From contig JAWKOL010000020.1 in the NCBI GenBank assembly GCA_041391225.1, forward strand, positions 73,938-137,937: DNA of 64,000 bases, in the 5' to 3' direction. Each line of letters begins with the position of its first letter. Within the stretch, counting starts at the first letter, position 1. A program made the translations under genes and the position numbers. The DNA comes from RI-153 sp041391225 (GTDB lineage: Bacteria; Chloroflexota; Anaerolineae; Caldilineales; Caldilineaceae). Shown here piece by piece: positions 1-8,316 of the stretch. The notes under the pieces are model-generated. The model was not told the DNA's origin and did no database searches. It saw only the letters and a list, made by a program, of their open reading frames with translations.

Positions 1-1617
1 TGGACGAAGACGGCGCCACCGGCTCACCCAACGCCGATGACCGTTGCCCCAGCGTAAAGACGGGCGGCCCGTTCGATCAGCTCGGCGGGGACGCCGGTGC
101 AACGCCGCCACCTCGGGCGTGTACTCTGCCAGCCAGCGGCGAAGTCGGCGAAGCCTTCGATTGCCCGTCTCGATGAACGCCTGATCCGCCCAGCCCTCGC
201 GCAGGATCACGTTGTGCCATCGCCAAAAGACGAAAATGTCGGTCCCGGTGTGGGTTGCAGCCAGAGCGTGGCGTGATCCACCATGCCGATGCACCGCGGA
301 TCGATGACATCAACGATGCGCCGTCCTTCACGGCGCGCACCACTTCGTAGCTGATCACCGGGTGCGATTCCGACGTGTTGGAGCCGGTGATCAGGATGCA
401 GTCGGCGTAGCGGATCTCGCGGATCGAGTTGGTCATGGCGCCGCTGCCAGAAGAATATTGCCCAGCCCGGTGACGGTGCTGGCGTGGCACAGGCGGGCAG
501 CAGTGATCGATGTTGTTGGTGCCGATCCCGGCGGAAGAATTTCTGGAAGAGGTAGTTTCCTCGTTGGTGCAGCGCGCCGACGCCAACCCCGATCACCGCG
601 TCCGGCCCATGCGCAGCCACGGTGGACGCCAGCCGCTCGGCCACCACGTCCAGCGCCATTTCCCAGGAGACAGGCACGAAGTCGTCCATGCTGCGCCGCT
701 TGAGCGGGCTAACCGCGGGCACTTCCCACAGATCCGCACGGTGATGCCCAGTTCGTAGGCCAGATCGCGGCGCATCGGCGGCTCGGTCGATCGATCCGGG
801 CTGGAGACGAAATCCCACCCCGAACGTCCTTTCACGCGAGAATTCACCGTTCACTGCGGCGTCGGCGTAGCCTGCGGGCGTAGACTACTTCTTTCCCCTT
901 TTTCACAAATTCCACGCTACAGCCACGCCGCAGTAGCTACACGGCGTGCGTTGCTGTGTAAATTCCATTAACGGCCCCGGTGCAGGCGATCACCCGGCAC
1001 CAGCGCCGCCATAGGAGAACGAACCTGCACACAACTGCACCAAAAGACACACGACGAATCGACCATGAGATCGTCGAACGGTGTGGCGATGTGGCTGTCG
1101 AAGCCACGCCCGGAGAAGTCGATGGCGTTGCGCCCCACCACTTCGTCGCACACGCGCCGCATTGCCGCACAGGGATGCAGTATTGAAAATGTCGCGGATG
1201 AAGAAGGGTTGTCGTCGTGGTGATACAGGTGCGCCCTTCACCTCGAACGGGTAGCTGGTGGATTGCACATCGTAGGCGTAGGCGTACGTTTGCGAGATCG
1301 CGAGCGCCGTTCTTCTCGCAGGTGACACAGTTGAGCGGGTGTTCCGACACGAAGAGATCGATGATGTCGCAAACAGTTCGGTGATTGCTCGCTCTGTCGT
1401 GGTGATCACCATGCCGTCTGGCAGGCCAGGCCCTGCAACTGGAAGCGGGATTGGGCCGTCCTTCGATCTCCACCAGGCAGAGCCGACAACCCGCCCGACG
1501 GTTCAACTCGGGGTGGTAGCAGAGGCGCGGAATGTCGATGCCCACGGCCAACGCCGCCTCCATCACCGTTGTCCCGGCGCAAAGAGAGGTTTTGCCGTCG
1601 ATCTTCAATGTATTCAT
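1..1617 (-). CDS. fdhA: NAD-dependent formate dehydrogenase catalytic (alpha) subunit, partial and frame-disrupted
   Basis: Molybdopterin/tungstopterin enzyme that oxidises formate to CO2 and passes electrons through Fe-S clusters to the NuoF/NuoE-like partners encoded just upstream. The N-terminus (start 1617) is a 2Fe-2S ferredoxin domain with a PRLCYHP segment followed by CRLC, then a NuoG-like segment with HPLNCVTC. Further on, in other frames, come the 4Fe-4S ferredoxin pieces and the start of the molybdopterin domain (GVGVGALHQRGNYL). At least three frame changes occur, and the gene runs off the window at position 1. The continuous homology across frames suggests base-calling errors rather than decay. 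It is last in the operon, separated from the beta subunit by a 200-bp palindromic repeat. Identity as FDH rather than another NuoG-like oxidoreductase rests on linkage to fdhD. Confidence 0.8.
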
Positions 1618-1630
1618 AGCTCAAAGAGGC

Positions 1631-1824
1631 GGAATTGATCCACGAAGAGGCACACGAAGGAACCACGAAGCCAGAGGGGAGGAAAGAGGAGAAGGAGACG
1701 GATTACACGGATTTTCAGGATTTTCAGATGAATCCCCAAATCTTTTTTCCGCCGTCCTTTTTGTCCTGAAATCCGCGTCCATCTCTGCTTTTCTCTGCTT
1801 CGTGTGACTTCGTGGATCAATTCC
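1631..1824. repeat. Long intergenic palindrome, CACGAAG/CACGGATT family
   Basis: The left arm begins GGAATTGATCCACGAAG (1631-1647) and the right arm ends CTTCGTGGATCAATTCC (1808-1824): a perfect 17-bp inverted repeat. The arms continue inward with degenerate repeats of CACGAAG and of ACGGATTT/CCTGAAATCCG. The element fills the gap between the NuoF-like gene and the catalytic subunit gene of the formate dehydrogenase operon. The same arm wording recurs at 12806-12945 and 56333-56435. Confidence 0.85.
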
Positions 1825-1833
1825 GGCTGTCCC

Positions 1834-3459
1834 CTACTCCTTTCCCCGTGAATGATCGCGTACAGGCTCGAAGGTGCAACTGCCGGCGTGGCAGTGTTTG
1901 TCGTGGACGTGGGCGCGGTATTCGTCGCCGAAGTAGCGCATGGTGGTGATGATCGGGTTGGGCGCGGTCTGCCCCAGCCCGCACAGCGACGCCTTGTGGA
2001 CGGTTTCGCACAGCCGGTCGATGCGCGCTAGATCGGCGGGGGTGGCGCGGCCCTGGGTGATGCTGGTGAGGATGTTGAGCAGTTTGCGCGTCCCCACGCG
2101 GCAGGGCAGACACTTGCCGCACGATTCTTCCTGGGTGAAGGTGAGGAAGTAACGGGCCAGATCGACCATGCAGGCGTGCTCGTCCATGACGATCATGCCG
2201 CCCGACCCCATGATGGCGCCGGTGGCGCGCAGATCTTCGTAGTCGATGCGGGTATCGAGCAGATCGGCAGGGATACAGCCACCCGATGGACCGCCGAGTT
2301 GCACCGCTTTGAAGACGCCGCCGTCGCGGCAGCCGCCACCCACCTCGTAGATCAACTCGCGCAAGGACATGCCAATCGGCACCTCCACCAGCCCTGCGTT
2401 CTTCACCGCGCCGGCCAGGGCGAATGCCTTGGTGCCGCCGCTGCGTTCTGTCCCCAGCCCGGCGAACCAATCGGGGCCGTTGAGCAAAATGGAAGGGACA
2501 CTGGCGTAGGTCTCCACGTTGTTGATGTTGGTGGGGTAGCCCCACAGCCCGGCCACCGACGGATACGGCGGGCGCATGGTGGGCATGCCACGCTGCCCTT
2601 CGATGGAGCGCATCAGCGCCGTCTCTTCGCCGCAGACGAAGGCGCCAGCCCCTTCCTTCACGGTGAAGTCGAAGTTCATGCCACTGCCCAGGATGTTCCT
2701 GCCGATGAGACCGGCGCCGCGGGCCTGCTCGATGGCCTCGTGCAGCGCCTTCACCGCCAGCGGGTACTCGGCGCGTACGTAGAGATAGCCATGATCGGCG
2801 CCGATGGCGTAGGCGGCGATGAGCATCCCTTCGAGGACGCGGTGCGGATCGCCTTCGATCATGGTGCGATCCATGAACGCGCCGGGATCGCCCTCGTCCG
2901 CGTTGCAGATGACGAACTTGCGCGCCGCCGGCTGTTGCCGTGTCAGCGTCCACTTCTGGCCGGTGGGGAAGCCCGCGCCGCCGCGTCCGCGCAGACGGGC
3001 GTCGCTCACGGCGCGGATCACGTCTTCGGGGGACATGCCCAGCGCCAGGCGGAAGGCGGCGTAGCCGTCGTTGCCCAGGTAATCGTCCAACGAATGGGGA
3101 TCGATGCGGCCACAAAGTTGTGTGGTCACCTTGATTTGGCGACCGAGGAAAGGATAGTCGGCCTGATCGGCGCGGCGGCTGACCACCGGCGCCGGGTCCG
3201 TCGGTCCTGTGGACGCGCCGATGCTACGATCCAACAGCGCGCCGACGTCCTCGGCGTGGACGGGGCCGTAGAGCGTGGATGCGTCGCCTGCGATCACCTC
3301 GACCAGCGGCTCGCGGTGACAGGCGCCCAGGCAGCCGGTACGCTGCAACCGGATCGGCAGATCACGGCGACGGATCTGCTCGTCCAGCGTGCGGTAGACG
3401 GTTTCGGCCCCCGCCGCCAGCCCGCAGGTGGAAAGCCCCACACGGATCGTTGTCTTCAT
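1834..3459 (-). CDS. NuoF-like beta subunit of soluble NAD-dependent formate dehydrogenase
   Basis: A 541-residue flavoprotein subunit expected to bind FMN, NAD(H) and Fe-S clusters and to reduce NAD+ with electrons from formate. An N-terminal thioredoxin-like 2Fe-2S domain carries C12, C43 and C47. The FMN/NADH glycine-rich loop GRGGAGFPTG is at about 158-167. The C-terminal 4Fe-4S motif ESCGKCLPC gives C447, C450 and C453, with C493 further on. The ATG overlaps the stop of the preceding NuoE-like gene (ATGA), indicating translational coupling. NuoF-like subunits also occur in bidirectional hydrogenases and complex I; the adjacent fdhD and molybdopterin subunit favour formate dehydrogenase. 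The reading frame is intact. Confidence 0.88.
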   Translation of the reverse strand: MKTTIRVGLSTCGLAAGAETVYRTLDEQIRRRDLPIRLQRTGCLGACHREPLVEVIAGDASTLYGPVHAEDVGALLDRSIGASTGPTDPAPVVSRRADQADYPFLGRQIKVTTQLCGRIDPHSLDDYLGNDGYAAFRLALGMSPEDVIRAVSDARLRGRGGAGFPTGQKWTLTRQQPAARKFVICNADEGDPGAFMDRTMIEGDPHRVLEGMLIAAYAIGADHGYLYVRAEYPLAVKALHEAIEQARGAGLIGRNILGSGMNFDFTVKEGAGAFVCGEETALMRSIEGQRGMPTMRPPYPSVAGLWGYPTNINNVETYASVPSILLNGPDWFAGLGTERSGGTKAFALAGAVKNAGLVEVPIGMSLRELIYEVGGGCRDGGVFKAVQLGGPSGGCIPADLLDTRIDYEDLRATGAIMGSGGMIVMDEHACMVDLARYFLTFTQEESCGKCLPCRVGTRKLLNILTSITQGRATPADLARIDRLCETVHKASLCGLGQTAPNPIITTMRYFGDEYRAHVHDKHCHAGSCTFEPVRDHSRGKE

Positions 3460-3998
3460 GATCGTTCCTCCTGCGTCGCTTCACCCGTCGCCGCGGCCAA
3501 TGCCGCCCAGGCGTCCTCGGCGGTCATGCGCCCATGGGTTTCTTCGTCCACCACCACCACCGGGGCCAGACTACATGCGCCCACACAGGCCACGGTGAGC
3601 AGCGTAAACTGCCCGTCGGCGGAGGTTTCGCCCACGTCCACGCCCAGACGTTCGCGCAGCGCTTCGAGGATGGCCGCAGAGTTGTTGACGTGACAGGCGG
3701 TGCCGCGACAGATGCGGATCACGTGTTCGCCGGGCGGGTTGAGGCGGAAGAAGTTGTAGAAGGTGGCGATGCCGTAGATACGCGCCAGGGGGACGCCGGT
3801 ATCACGCGCCAGGTAGCGCAGGTGATCGGCGGCCAGATAGCCGTAGTGCCGCTGGATCTCCTCCATCGCCGTGATCAGCGCGTCGGGCGCGCCTTTGTGA
3901 CGCTGGATGATCTCGGCCAGCTCGGCGGGCGGCGGCTCGTTGAGCGGGTCACCGCGGTAGACGCGTTTGCGAAAAGAAAGCTTGGATCTGGACGCCAT
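3456..3998 (-). CDS. NuoE-like gamma subunit of formate dehydrogenase (2Fe-2S thioredoxin-like)
   Basis: A 180-residue protein of the NuoE/HndA family, which passes electrons through a 2Fe-2S cluster in the diaphorase module. The four ligands are in the family pattern: C97-x4-C102 and C138-x3-C142. The N-terminus has the usual helical segment (HYGYLAADHLRYLA) and a charged tail of about 20 residues. Start ATG at 3998 lies 9 nt after the fdhD stop, and its end overlaps the NuoF-like start by 4 nt. With the NuoF-like subunit and the catalytic subunit it forms a three-subunit soluble enzyme of FdsABG type. Confidence 0.88.
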   Translation of the reverse strand: MASRSKLSFRKRVYRGDPLNEPPPAELAEIIQRHKGAPDALITAMEEIQRHYGYLAADHLRYLARDTGVPLARIYGIATFYNFFRLNPPGEHVIRICRGTACHVNNSAAILEALRERLGVDVGETSADGQFTLLTVACVGACSLAPVVVVDEETHGRMTAEDAWAALAAATGEATQEERS

Positions 3999-4007
3999 TG
4001 TCTCTCC

Positions 4008-4910
4008 TCACTTTGGGGCGGGGTCCGGTTGGCTGGGCGCAGCTTGAGTGGCTGCAATTGCGGCGAACGCCGGATCCGCGGGGACGATGCGGCTGGGCGC
4101 GGTGTAGAGGCGAAAGCTGTCGCGGCGGATGTAGCCGATGATGGTGATGTTCCAGGCGTGGGCCAGGGCCACGGAGCGGTGGGTGGGCGACGTGCGCGAG
4201 GCGATCACCGAGACGCCCAGTTTGGCGGCTTTGCCCAGCATCTCACTGCTGATGCGCCCGGTGGTGACGATGGCGCGGTCTCCAGTGGGGATGTGTTGTT
4301 GCAGCGCTTTGCCCGCCAGCTTGTCCAAGGTGTTGTGGCGGCCCACGTCTTCGGTCCACAGCAGGAGATCATCGGCAGTACACAGCGCGGAACCGTGGAC
4401 ACCGCGCGCCAGGGGATAGAGTTGCTCGATGCTGCGCAGATCGAAGTAGCGGTCGATCACCTGCTGCGCGGTCAGCGTGGCGCGTACCGGCGTCGGTTCG
4501 CGCGCCGCCGTGAGGTCATCGAAGGTGACGCCGCCGCTACAGCCCGACGTGCGGATCACCCGGCGCGGCTGCGGAATGTCATCGCTGTGCAACCAGACGT
4601 CGACACAGGCGCCCTGCCGCGACAGTTCCAGCGCGGCGACATCGTCCATGCTGTGGATGAAGCCCTCGGTGTAGAGAAAGCCCAGGGCCAGCGCCTCGAC
4701 CTCGATGGGCGACGCCATCAACGTCACCATTTCGCGGCCGTTGACGAAGAGACAGACAGCGGTCTCCTCGATCACGGCGCCGTCGACAGGTGACCAGTCC
4801 TCTGCCTGCGGCATGAGATAGACGATGGGTTGTGCGCCTGGGAGCATAGGCTTCGTTGCCTCGGTGGGTTGTGGGTTGGCTACGGAGTAGCCTACCACAT
4901 TGGGGCGCAC
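4008..4910 (-). CDS. fdhD: FdhD, sulfur carrier protein for formate dehydrogenase maturation
   Basis: A 300-residue protein matching FdhD, which carries sulfur from a cysteine desulfurase to the molybdenum cofactor and is needed for active formate dehydrogenase. The conserved stretch TSGCSGG contains C124; the second cysteine of the E. coli CxxC pair is replaced by Gly, as in many FdhD homologues. Other family blocks are visible: ALGFLYTEGFI, VHGSALC, EDVGRHNTLDK and TGRISSEM. The GTG at 4910 gives a 20-residue N-terminal extension; an ATG at 4847 would start at the family core, and a hairpin-like stretch at 4866-4899 would then be leader. It is first in the operon. Divergent from the lipoprotein gene at 5337. 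Confidence 0.9.
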   Translation of the reverse strand: MRPNVVGYSVANPQPTEATKPMLPGAQPIVYLMPQAEDWSPVDGAVIEETAVCLFVNGREMVTLMASPIEVEALALGFLYTEGFIHSMDDVAALELSRQGACVDVWLHSDDIPQPRRVIRTSGCSGGVTFDDLTAAREPTPVRATLTAQQVIDRYFDLRSIEQLYPLARGVHGSALCTADDLLLWTEDVGRHNTLDKLAGKALQQHIPTGDRAIVTTGRISSEMLGKAAKLGVSVIASRTSPTHRSVALAHAWNITIIGYIRRDSFRLYTAPSRIVPADPAFAAIAATQAAPSQPDPAPK

Positions 4911-4917
4911 GCTGTGA

Positions 4918-4945
4918 CGGTCACGTGACTAGTGTCGCGTCACCC
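4918..4945. promoter_or_regulatory. Nested palindrome upstream of fdhD, possible operator
   Basis: A perfect 10-bp palindrome GTCACGTGAC (4920-4929) lies just upstream of the fdhD GTG and is flanked by further GTGAC/GTCAC half-sites (4914-4919 and 4938-4943). The position fits a regulator binding site for the formate dehydrogenase operon, but no regulator gene is adjacent, so the function is a guess. Confidence 0.3.
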
Positions 4946-4990
4946 CTGAAGTGATGGTCAACGAGCAGAGGGAGCATTCTCATGCGCTTG

Positions 4991-5087
4991 AGCGACCTTT
5001 TTGCAGTAGAGTCAAGTTGTGGAAACGGATTGGCGGAAACACGGATTCTTTTGCTCTGATCTGTGTTTTCCTCAATCCGTGTCCACA
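4991..5087. repeat. Palindromic repeat in fdhD upstream gap, TGTGGA/AACACGGAT family
   Basis: Arms at 5018-5046 and 5058-5087 form a roughly 29-bp imperfect hairpin starting TGTGGAAACGGATTGG and closing AATCCGTGTCCACA. The arm wording is nearly the same as the hairpin at 44863-44928. Positions 4991-5014 are a 24-bp perfect match, in reverse orientation, to 48069-48092. The rest of the 4911-5336 gap holds no gene I can support; only an ATG with a strong ribosome site at its end is clear. Confidence 0.75.
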
Positions 5088-5336
5088 GGCTTCTTTCAGG
5101 GCAGGATGCTCTCTCCTCTTCTAGCGCGGCGATACAGCTATTCTCGGCTGAACAGCGTGGATCGTGTTGTTCGGATCATTGTAGCGAGGCGGCGTGAAAA
5201 TGGACAACTGTGTGGGTACCGCGCCTGCGACGCTTTCTGCGACGTCGGCGGCGACGACTGGGTAACGGGCGATGCATAAACTGTAATTAGCAAGACCAAA
5301 CGCCAAACCGTTCCCGCATAGCAAAGGAGATCAAAC

Positions 5337-5564
5337 ATGAAACGCAACATGCTTTTGAGCGCCCTGGCCCTGTTGGTTGCCGCCAGTCTACTTAGCGCCT
5401 GCGTGATGGTCATCCCGATTCCCATCATGGTCGACGAATCGGGCGCCCCGCAGCTCGTCCTGCCCGAAAGCCGCAGTGCGAACACCTTCGAGCAGGTAGA
5501 TCACCAGAATCTTGCAGAATACCAGGCATGGCTGGCCGGATACCAGGCCACCCCAGCGAGGTGA
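5337..5564 (+). CDS. Small lipoprotein
   Basis: A 75-residue protein with a typical lipoprotein signal peptide: basic start MKRN, hydrophobic core, lipobox LLSAC (Cys21), so export and N-terminal lipid attachment are expected. A strong ribosome site AAGGAG sits 7 nt upstream of the ATG. The mature part is short, with a NTFEQVDHQNLAEYQAWL block. A related block appears in another frame immediately downstream (5570-5668), so the protein may be longer than annotated if a base is missing near 5560. No family recognised. A perfect hairpin follows at 5703-5744. Confidence 0.7.
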   Translation: MKRNMLLSALALLVAASLLSACVMVIPIPIMVDESGAPQLVLPESRSANTFEQVDHQNLAEYQAWLAGYQATPAR

Positions 5565-5569
5565 CGGGC

Positions 5570-5668
5570 ATGGCAAACCGGTTCGATCAGATCGAAGACT
5601 GCCAATGCCTGGCGGAGTATCAAGCCTACATCAGCCGAAAGCTTCAGGCGCCGCCTGGAACTCGGTAA
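5570..5668 (+). CDS. Short ORF or second repeat unit of the lipoprotein
   Basis: A 32-codon ORF (ATG at 5570) whose product reads NRFDQIEDCQCLAEYQAYI. This clearly resembles the C-terminal block NTFEQVDHQNLAEYQAWL of the lipoprotein ending at 5564. It lies in the next frame, 5 nt after that stop. Either the lipoprotein contains two tandem copies separated by a sequencing frameshift, or a duplicated tail is expressed as a micro-protein. No good ribosome site precedes the ATG, which favours the first reading. Confidence 0.45.
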   Translation: MANRFDQIEDCQCLAEYQAYISRKLQAPPGTR

Positions 5669-5702
5669 AGTGGAACGGGCGAGCGGAGGAATTGCGGAAA
5701 GT

Positions 5703-5744
5703 ATAGACAACGGGCGGCGGATCTCTCCGCCGCCCGTTGTCTAT
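5703..5744 (+). terminator. Perfect 19-bp hairpin after the small lipoprotein gene
   Basis: Arms ATAGACAACGGGCGGCGGA and its exact complement are separated by a 4-nt loop TCTC. The GC-rich stem lies between the lipoprotein (plus) and the convergent M20 peptidase (minus), so it probably terminates the plus-strand transcript. A strong T-run is absent. Confidence 0.7.
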
Positions 5745-5848
5745 GCTTGTACATGAACCGCGTTACCTGGTAAGCATCTTGCAATCCTTTGCTCAGCGCC
5801 AGGTAGGGTTACACGTCACCGCGGTGCAGGAAGCGACAACGGAGATCT

Positions 5849-7015
5849 TCATTTGGCTTCCTTTATCACTTCAATTCCATCACCAACCCGGTCAACAGCG
5901 CAAGGCGGCCCGCGATCTGGTCGACTTCGATGTGTTCGTGGTCGGCGTCGCGCCATGACCGGGAACGCCCAGCCCATCCAACGTGGGGATGCCCAAGCGC
6001 CGGTGAGGTTGCCGTCGCTGCCGCCGCCGGTGCCGCCTTCTTGGAGGTCGAGGCCGAAGCCGCCCGATCTCCACGCCTGCGCAAACAGGCCACGGGTGAT
6101 GTGATGCTCCAACGGCGGGCGGTTTTCGCTGCCTTCCACTTCGATGGCGCCCCTTCCAGCACCGGCTGCAAGTTGAACATGGCCTGGCTCACCCGATCCA
6201 GTTCGCTCTGCGACCACACGCGCAGATCGACCACAGCCTCGGCCTCGGCAGCGACAACGTTGGGCCGCGTGCCGCCGGAGACGACACCGACGTTGAGCGT
6301 TGTCCCCTTGTCCCAGTTGCTCAGGCCGTGAATGCGCAGGATCTGGTGGGCCAGTTCCTGGATAGCGCTGATGCCCTTCTCCGGTTCCACGCAGGCGTGG
6401 GCGGCGCGCCCGGTGATGCGTACATTGAAGTTGCCACTGCCTTGCGCGTGGTCTTGATGACGCCGCCTGGCAGGGAGACTCCATCACCAGCACGTAGGCG
6501 GCGCGGCGCGCTTCGTCTTCGATGAGCCGACGCGACGTGGCGCTGCCCACTTCTTCGTCCGACGTCGCCAGGATCACCACGGGCGGCTGGCAGCGTGAGT
6601 TTAAGATCTTGCACGCCGCGCAAAAGTACTCGGCCAGGATCAAGCTCGACTGCATGTCGAAGATGCCGGGGCCATAGGCCCAGCCCTGCTCGTCGACGCG
6701 GAAGGGATGGGTGGTCAGCGATCCCACGGGCCACACCGTGTCGAAATGACAGAGGATCAGCGCGGGCTTGGCTGTTGGATCGGCCACGTGGGCGGTGTCA
6801 TCGAAGACGCGCGCACGTGGTTGCCTCGCGCCGGGTTGAGGATCACCTCGGCCTGCGCCTTAAGCGGCTCGATAGCGTGCGGCCAGTCGTTCGGCGAAAG
6901 CATCCAGGCGCACTTTGTCATCACTGGGGGTCTCTTCCTCGACCACTTCGCGATCGCGTTGAGGGATTTCGTCTTGCTTCTGCTCGAAGTAGGATTGGAT
7001 GGCGGCGTGGTTCAC
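5849..7015 (-). CDS. M20 family metallopeptidase (carboxypeptidase G2/deacetylase type), frame-disrupted
   Basis: Zinc-dependent hydrolase of the M20 family. Visible signatures, spread over three frames: the first metal ligand block LILCHFDTVWPVG (H-x-D), the acidic block TSDEEVGS with the general base Glu, the dimerisation-domain stretch GTTLNVGVVSGGTRPN, and the C-terminal GGGSDGN. The GTG start at 7015 follows a clear GGAGGA ribosome site. The gene reads from about MNHAAIQSYFEQ to a TGA at 5849, with frame breaks near 6450, 6380 and 6080. Substrate cannot be told from sequence. The unbroken homology suggests sequencing error rather than a true pseudogene. Confidence 0.75.
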
Positions 7016-7043
7016 GGTGTCCTCCGGGTGGGGTGGTAAATTT

Positions 7044-7587
7044 TTACTGCCCGAAACCAAAATCGACAGCGCTGAAAACAGCGGGATCATCACGATGGCG
7101 CCAATGAGGATGGTGGCGATCTCGATGTAGACCCACCCTGGGCGGCGCGCATCCAGATCCGGGCGACGTTGGTGTCGGCGCGTTGCCGGTCGGTGGCGAT
7201 GTAGTTGACGGTGTACTGCTCTTCGGGGCGCACATCGACCAGTGGTTCCACATCCCAGCCGGCGTTCTGGAAGAGACGTGGCAACGATGTCACCAGACGG
7301 TGGGCCAGGTAGCCGAAGGGCAACAGGATCAGGAAAATGTAGACCAGCACAGCGATGACGGCGTCCAGCCAATACCAGGGGATGGGATCGAAGAAGGCAA
7401 AGAGATCCACCCAGAACCAGCCTACGAAGAGGATCATGGGCGAAGCCAGGATCCAATTGAAAAGGCCGTTGGCGGCGGGTGTGGCTTCGATTAACAAGGC
7501 AGGGATTTCTTTGCGTTGTCGTCGATCCGGCTTTACGTTTTGGGCTGCATTTTCGAGTGGGCGTGTACTATCGTTTGCGTTTTCCAT
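7044..7587 (-). CDS. Small integral membrane protein, frame-disrupted at the 3' end
   Basis: Start ATG (7587) overlaps the end of the NYN gene by about 20 nt. The first 150 residues contain two or three membrane segments (WILASPMILFVGWFWVDLF, LDAVIAVLVYIFLILLPFGYL) and a soluble stretch with QYTVNYIATDRQRADTN. Near 7140 the frame changes and a further membrane segment (IEIATILIGAIVMIPLFSAL) appears in another frame, then the reading reaches a TAA near 7044. No family recognised. It sits between the NYN gene and the M20 peptidase on the same strand, probably co-transcribed. Confidence 0.55.
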
Positions 7588-8194
7588 GTTTCGATTTCTT
7601 CTGCGGCCGTGCGTCGTCCGGCGATCTGGATGGCCTGGCTTTGGGCGAACGACGGCGTTTTGTCGGTTTGAAGGGCGGCGACCAGGTGGGATCGTCTTCG
7701 TTCATGCCTTTGCCGTCCTTGAACAGGCGCATCCACTCATCGAGGTGGGCGTCGGCCACTTCGCGGGGTGGTTCGTCTTCGGGCGGTTTGGGGCGCTTGG
7801 GCGCATGAGGCAGTTGCACCGGCGCATCGAAGATCTTCTCGATGAACTCGTCGGAACGCCAGACAGGGACGTTGTGGCGTTGCGCTTCCATGCGCAGGGC
7901 AGCATCGTTGGTCACCAGGATCAGGTCCTTTTTGGGGTGACGCACGCGGCGCTTGATCAACTCGTCGGCGTCGGTGGGGTTGCGGGCGAAGCGCACCTCC
8001 ACGCCACCACCGCTCAGTTGGCTGCGCCCTTCGGTGATGCCGTGATCGAAGATCACCTCGATCTTGCCGGGGTAGCGGCTCTTCCAGGCGCGCAGACGGG
8101 CCACCAACTTCGCCTCATCGTCGATGTCGGTCAGCCGAATGTCGGCGAAGACATTCGATCCGATCAGGTTGTGGCCGTCGATTAGAAGTGGCAA
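7568..8194 (-). CDS. NYN-domain (PIN-like) ribonuclease family protein
   Basis: The protein begins with LPLLIDGHNLIGSN, the first conserved Asp block of NYN/YacP-like PIN domains. It continues with FDHGITEGR, DADELIKRRV and LILVTNDAAL, the remaining acidic positions, so a metal-dependent RNA-cleaving fold is expected. The C-terminus is a long basic tail (KRRR, KKSKHGKRKR) that could bind nucleic acid. I chose TTG at 8194 because GGAG lies 6 nt upstream and the domain starts immediately; the longer open frame upstream runs through a palindromic repeat. About 208 residues. Target unknown. Confidence 0.75.
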   Translation of the reverse strand: MPLLIDGHNLIGSNVFADIRLTDIDDEAKLVARLRAWKSRYPGKIEVIFDHGITEGRSQLSGGGVEVRFARNPTDADELIKRRVRHPKKDLILVTNDAALRMEAQRHNVPVWRSDEFIEKIFDAPVQLPHAPKRPKPPEDEPPREVADAHLDEWMRLFKDGKGMNEDDPTWSPPFKPTKRRRSPKARPSRSPDDARPQKKSKHGKRKR

Positions 8195-8216
8195 CGCAGA
8201 CTCCAGAATTTTGAGA

Positions 8217-8316
8217 GATGAATGATGAATAAAGATTGGGCGGAGGATCGTGTTGCTAATACAATCGTGTTGCCAATCCAGGGAACAACGTCGTTGACCA
8301 ATCTTCATTCTTTTTC
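8217..8316. repeat. Imperfect palindrome overlapping the GT2 stop codon, GATGAATGA..AAGATTG family
   Basis: The left arm ATGAATAAAGATTGG (8225-8239) pairs imperfectly with CCAATCTTCATTC (8298-8310). The TGA stop of the GT2 gene (8305-8307) lies inside the right arm. Similar arm wording is found at 33379-33603 after the substrate-binding protein gene. Confidence 0.5.

Noticed and set aside
2176..3693. Long plus-strand open frame of 505 codons
   Set aside because: It is the complement of the NuoF- and NuoE-like genes; GC-rich codon bias opens the antisense frame. The same applies to antisense frames at 3534-4793, 32128-33426, 38733-40238, 41117-42883 and 45887-47326.
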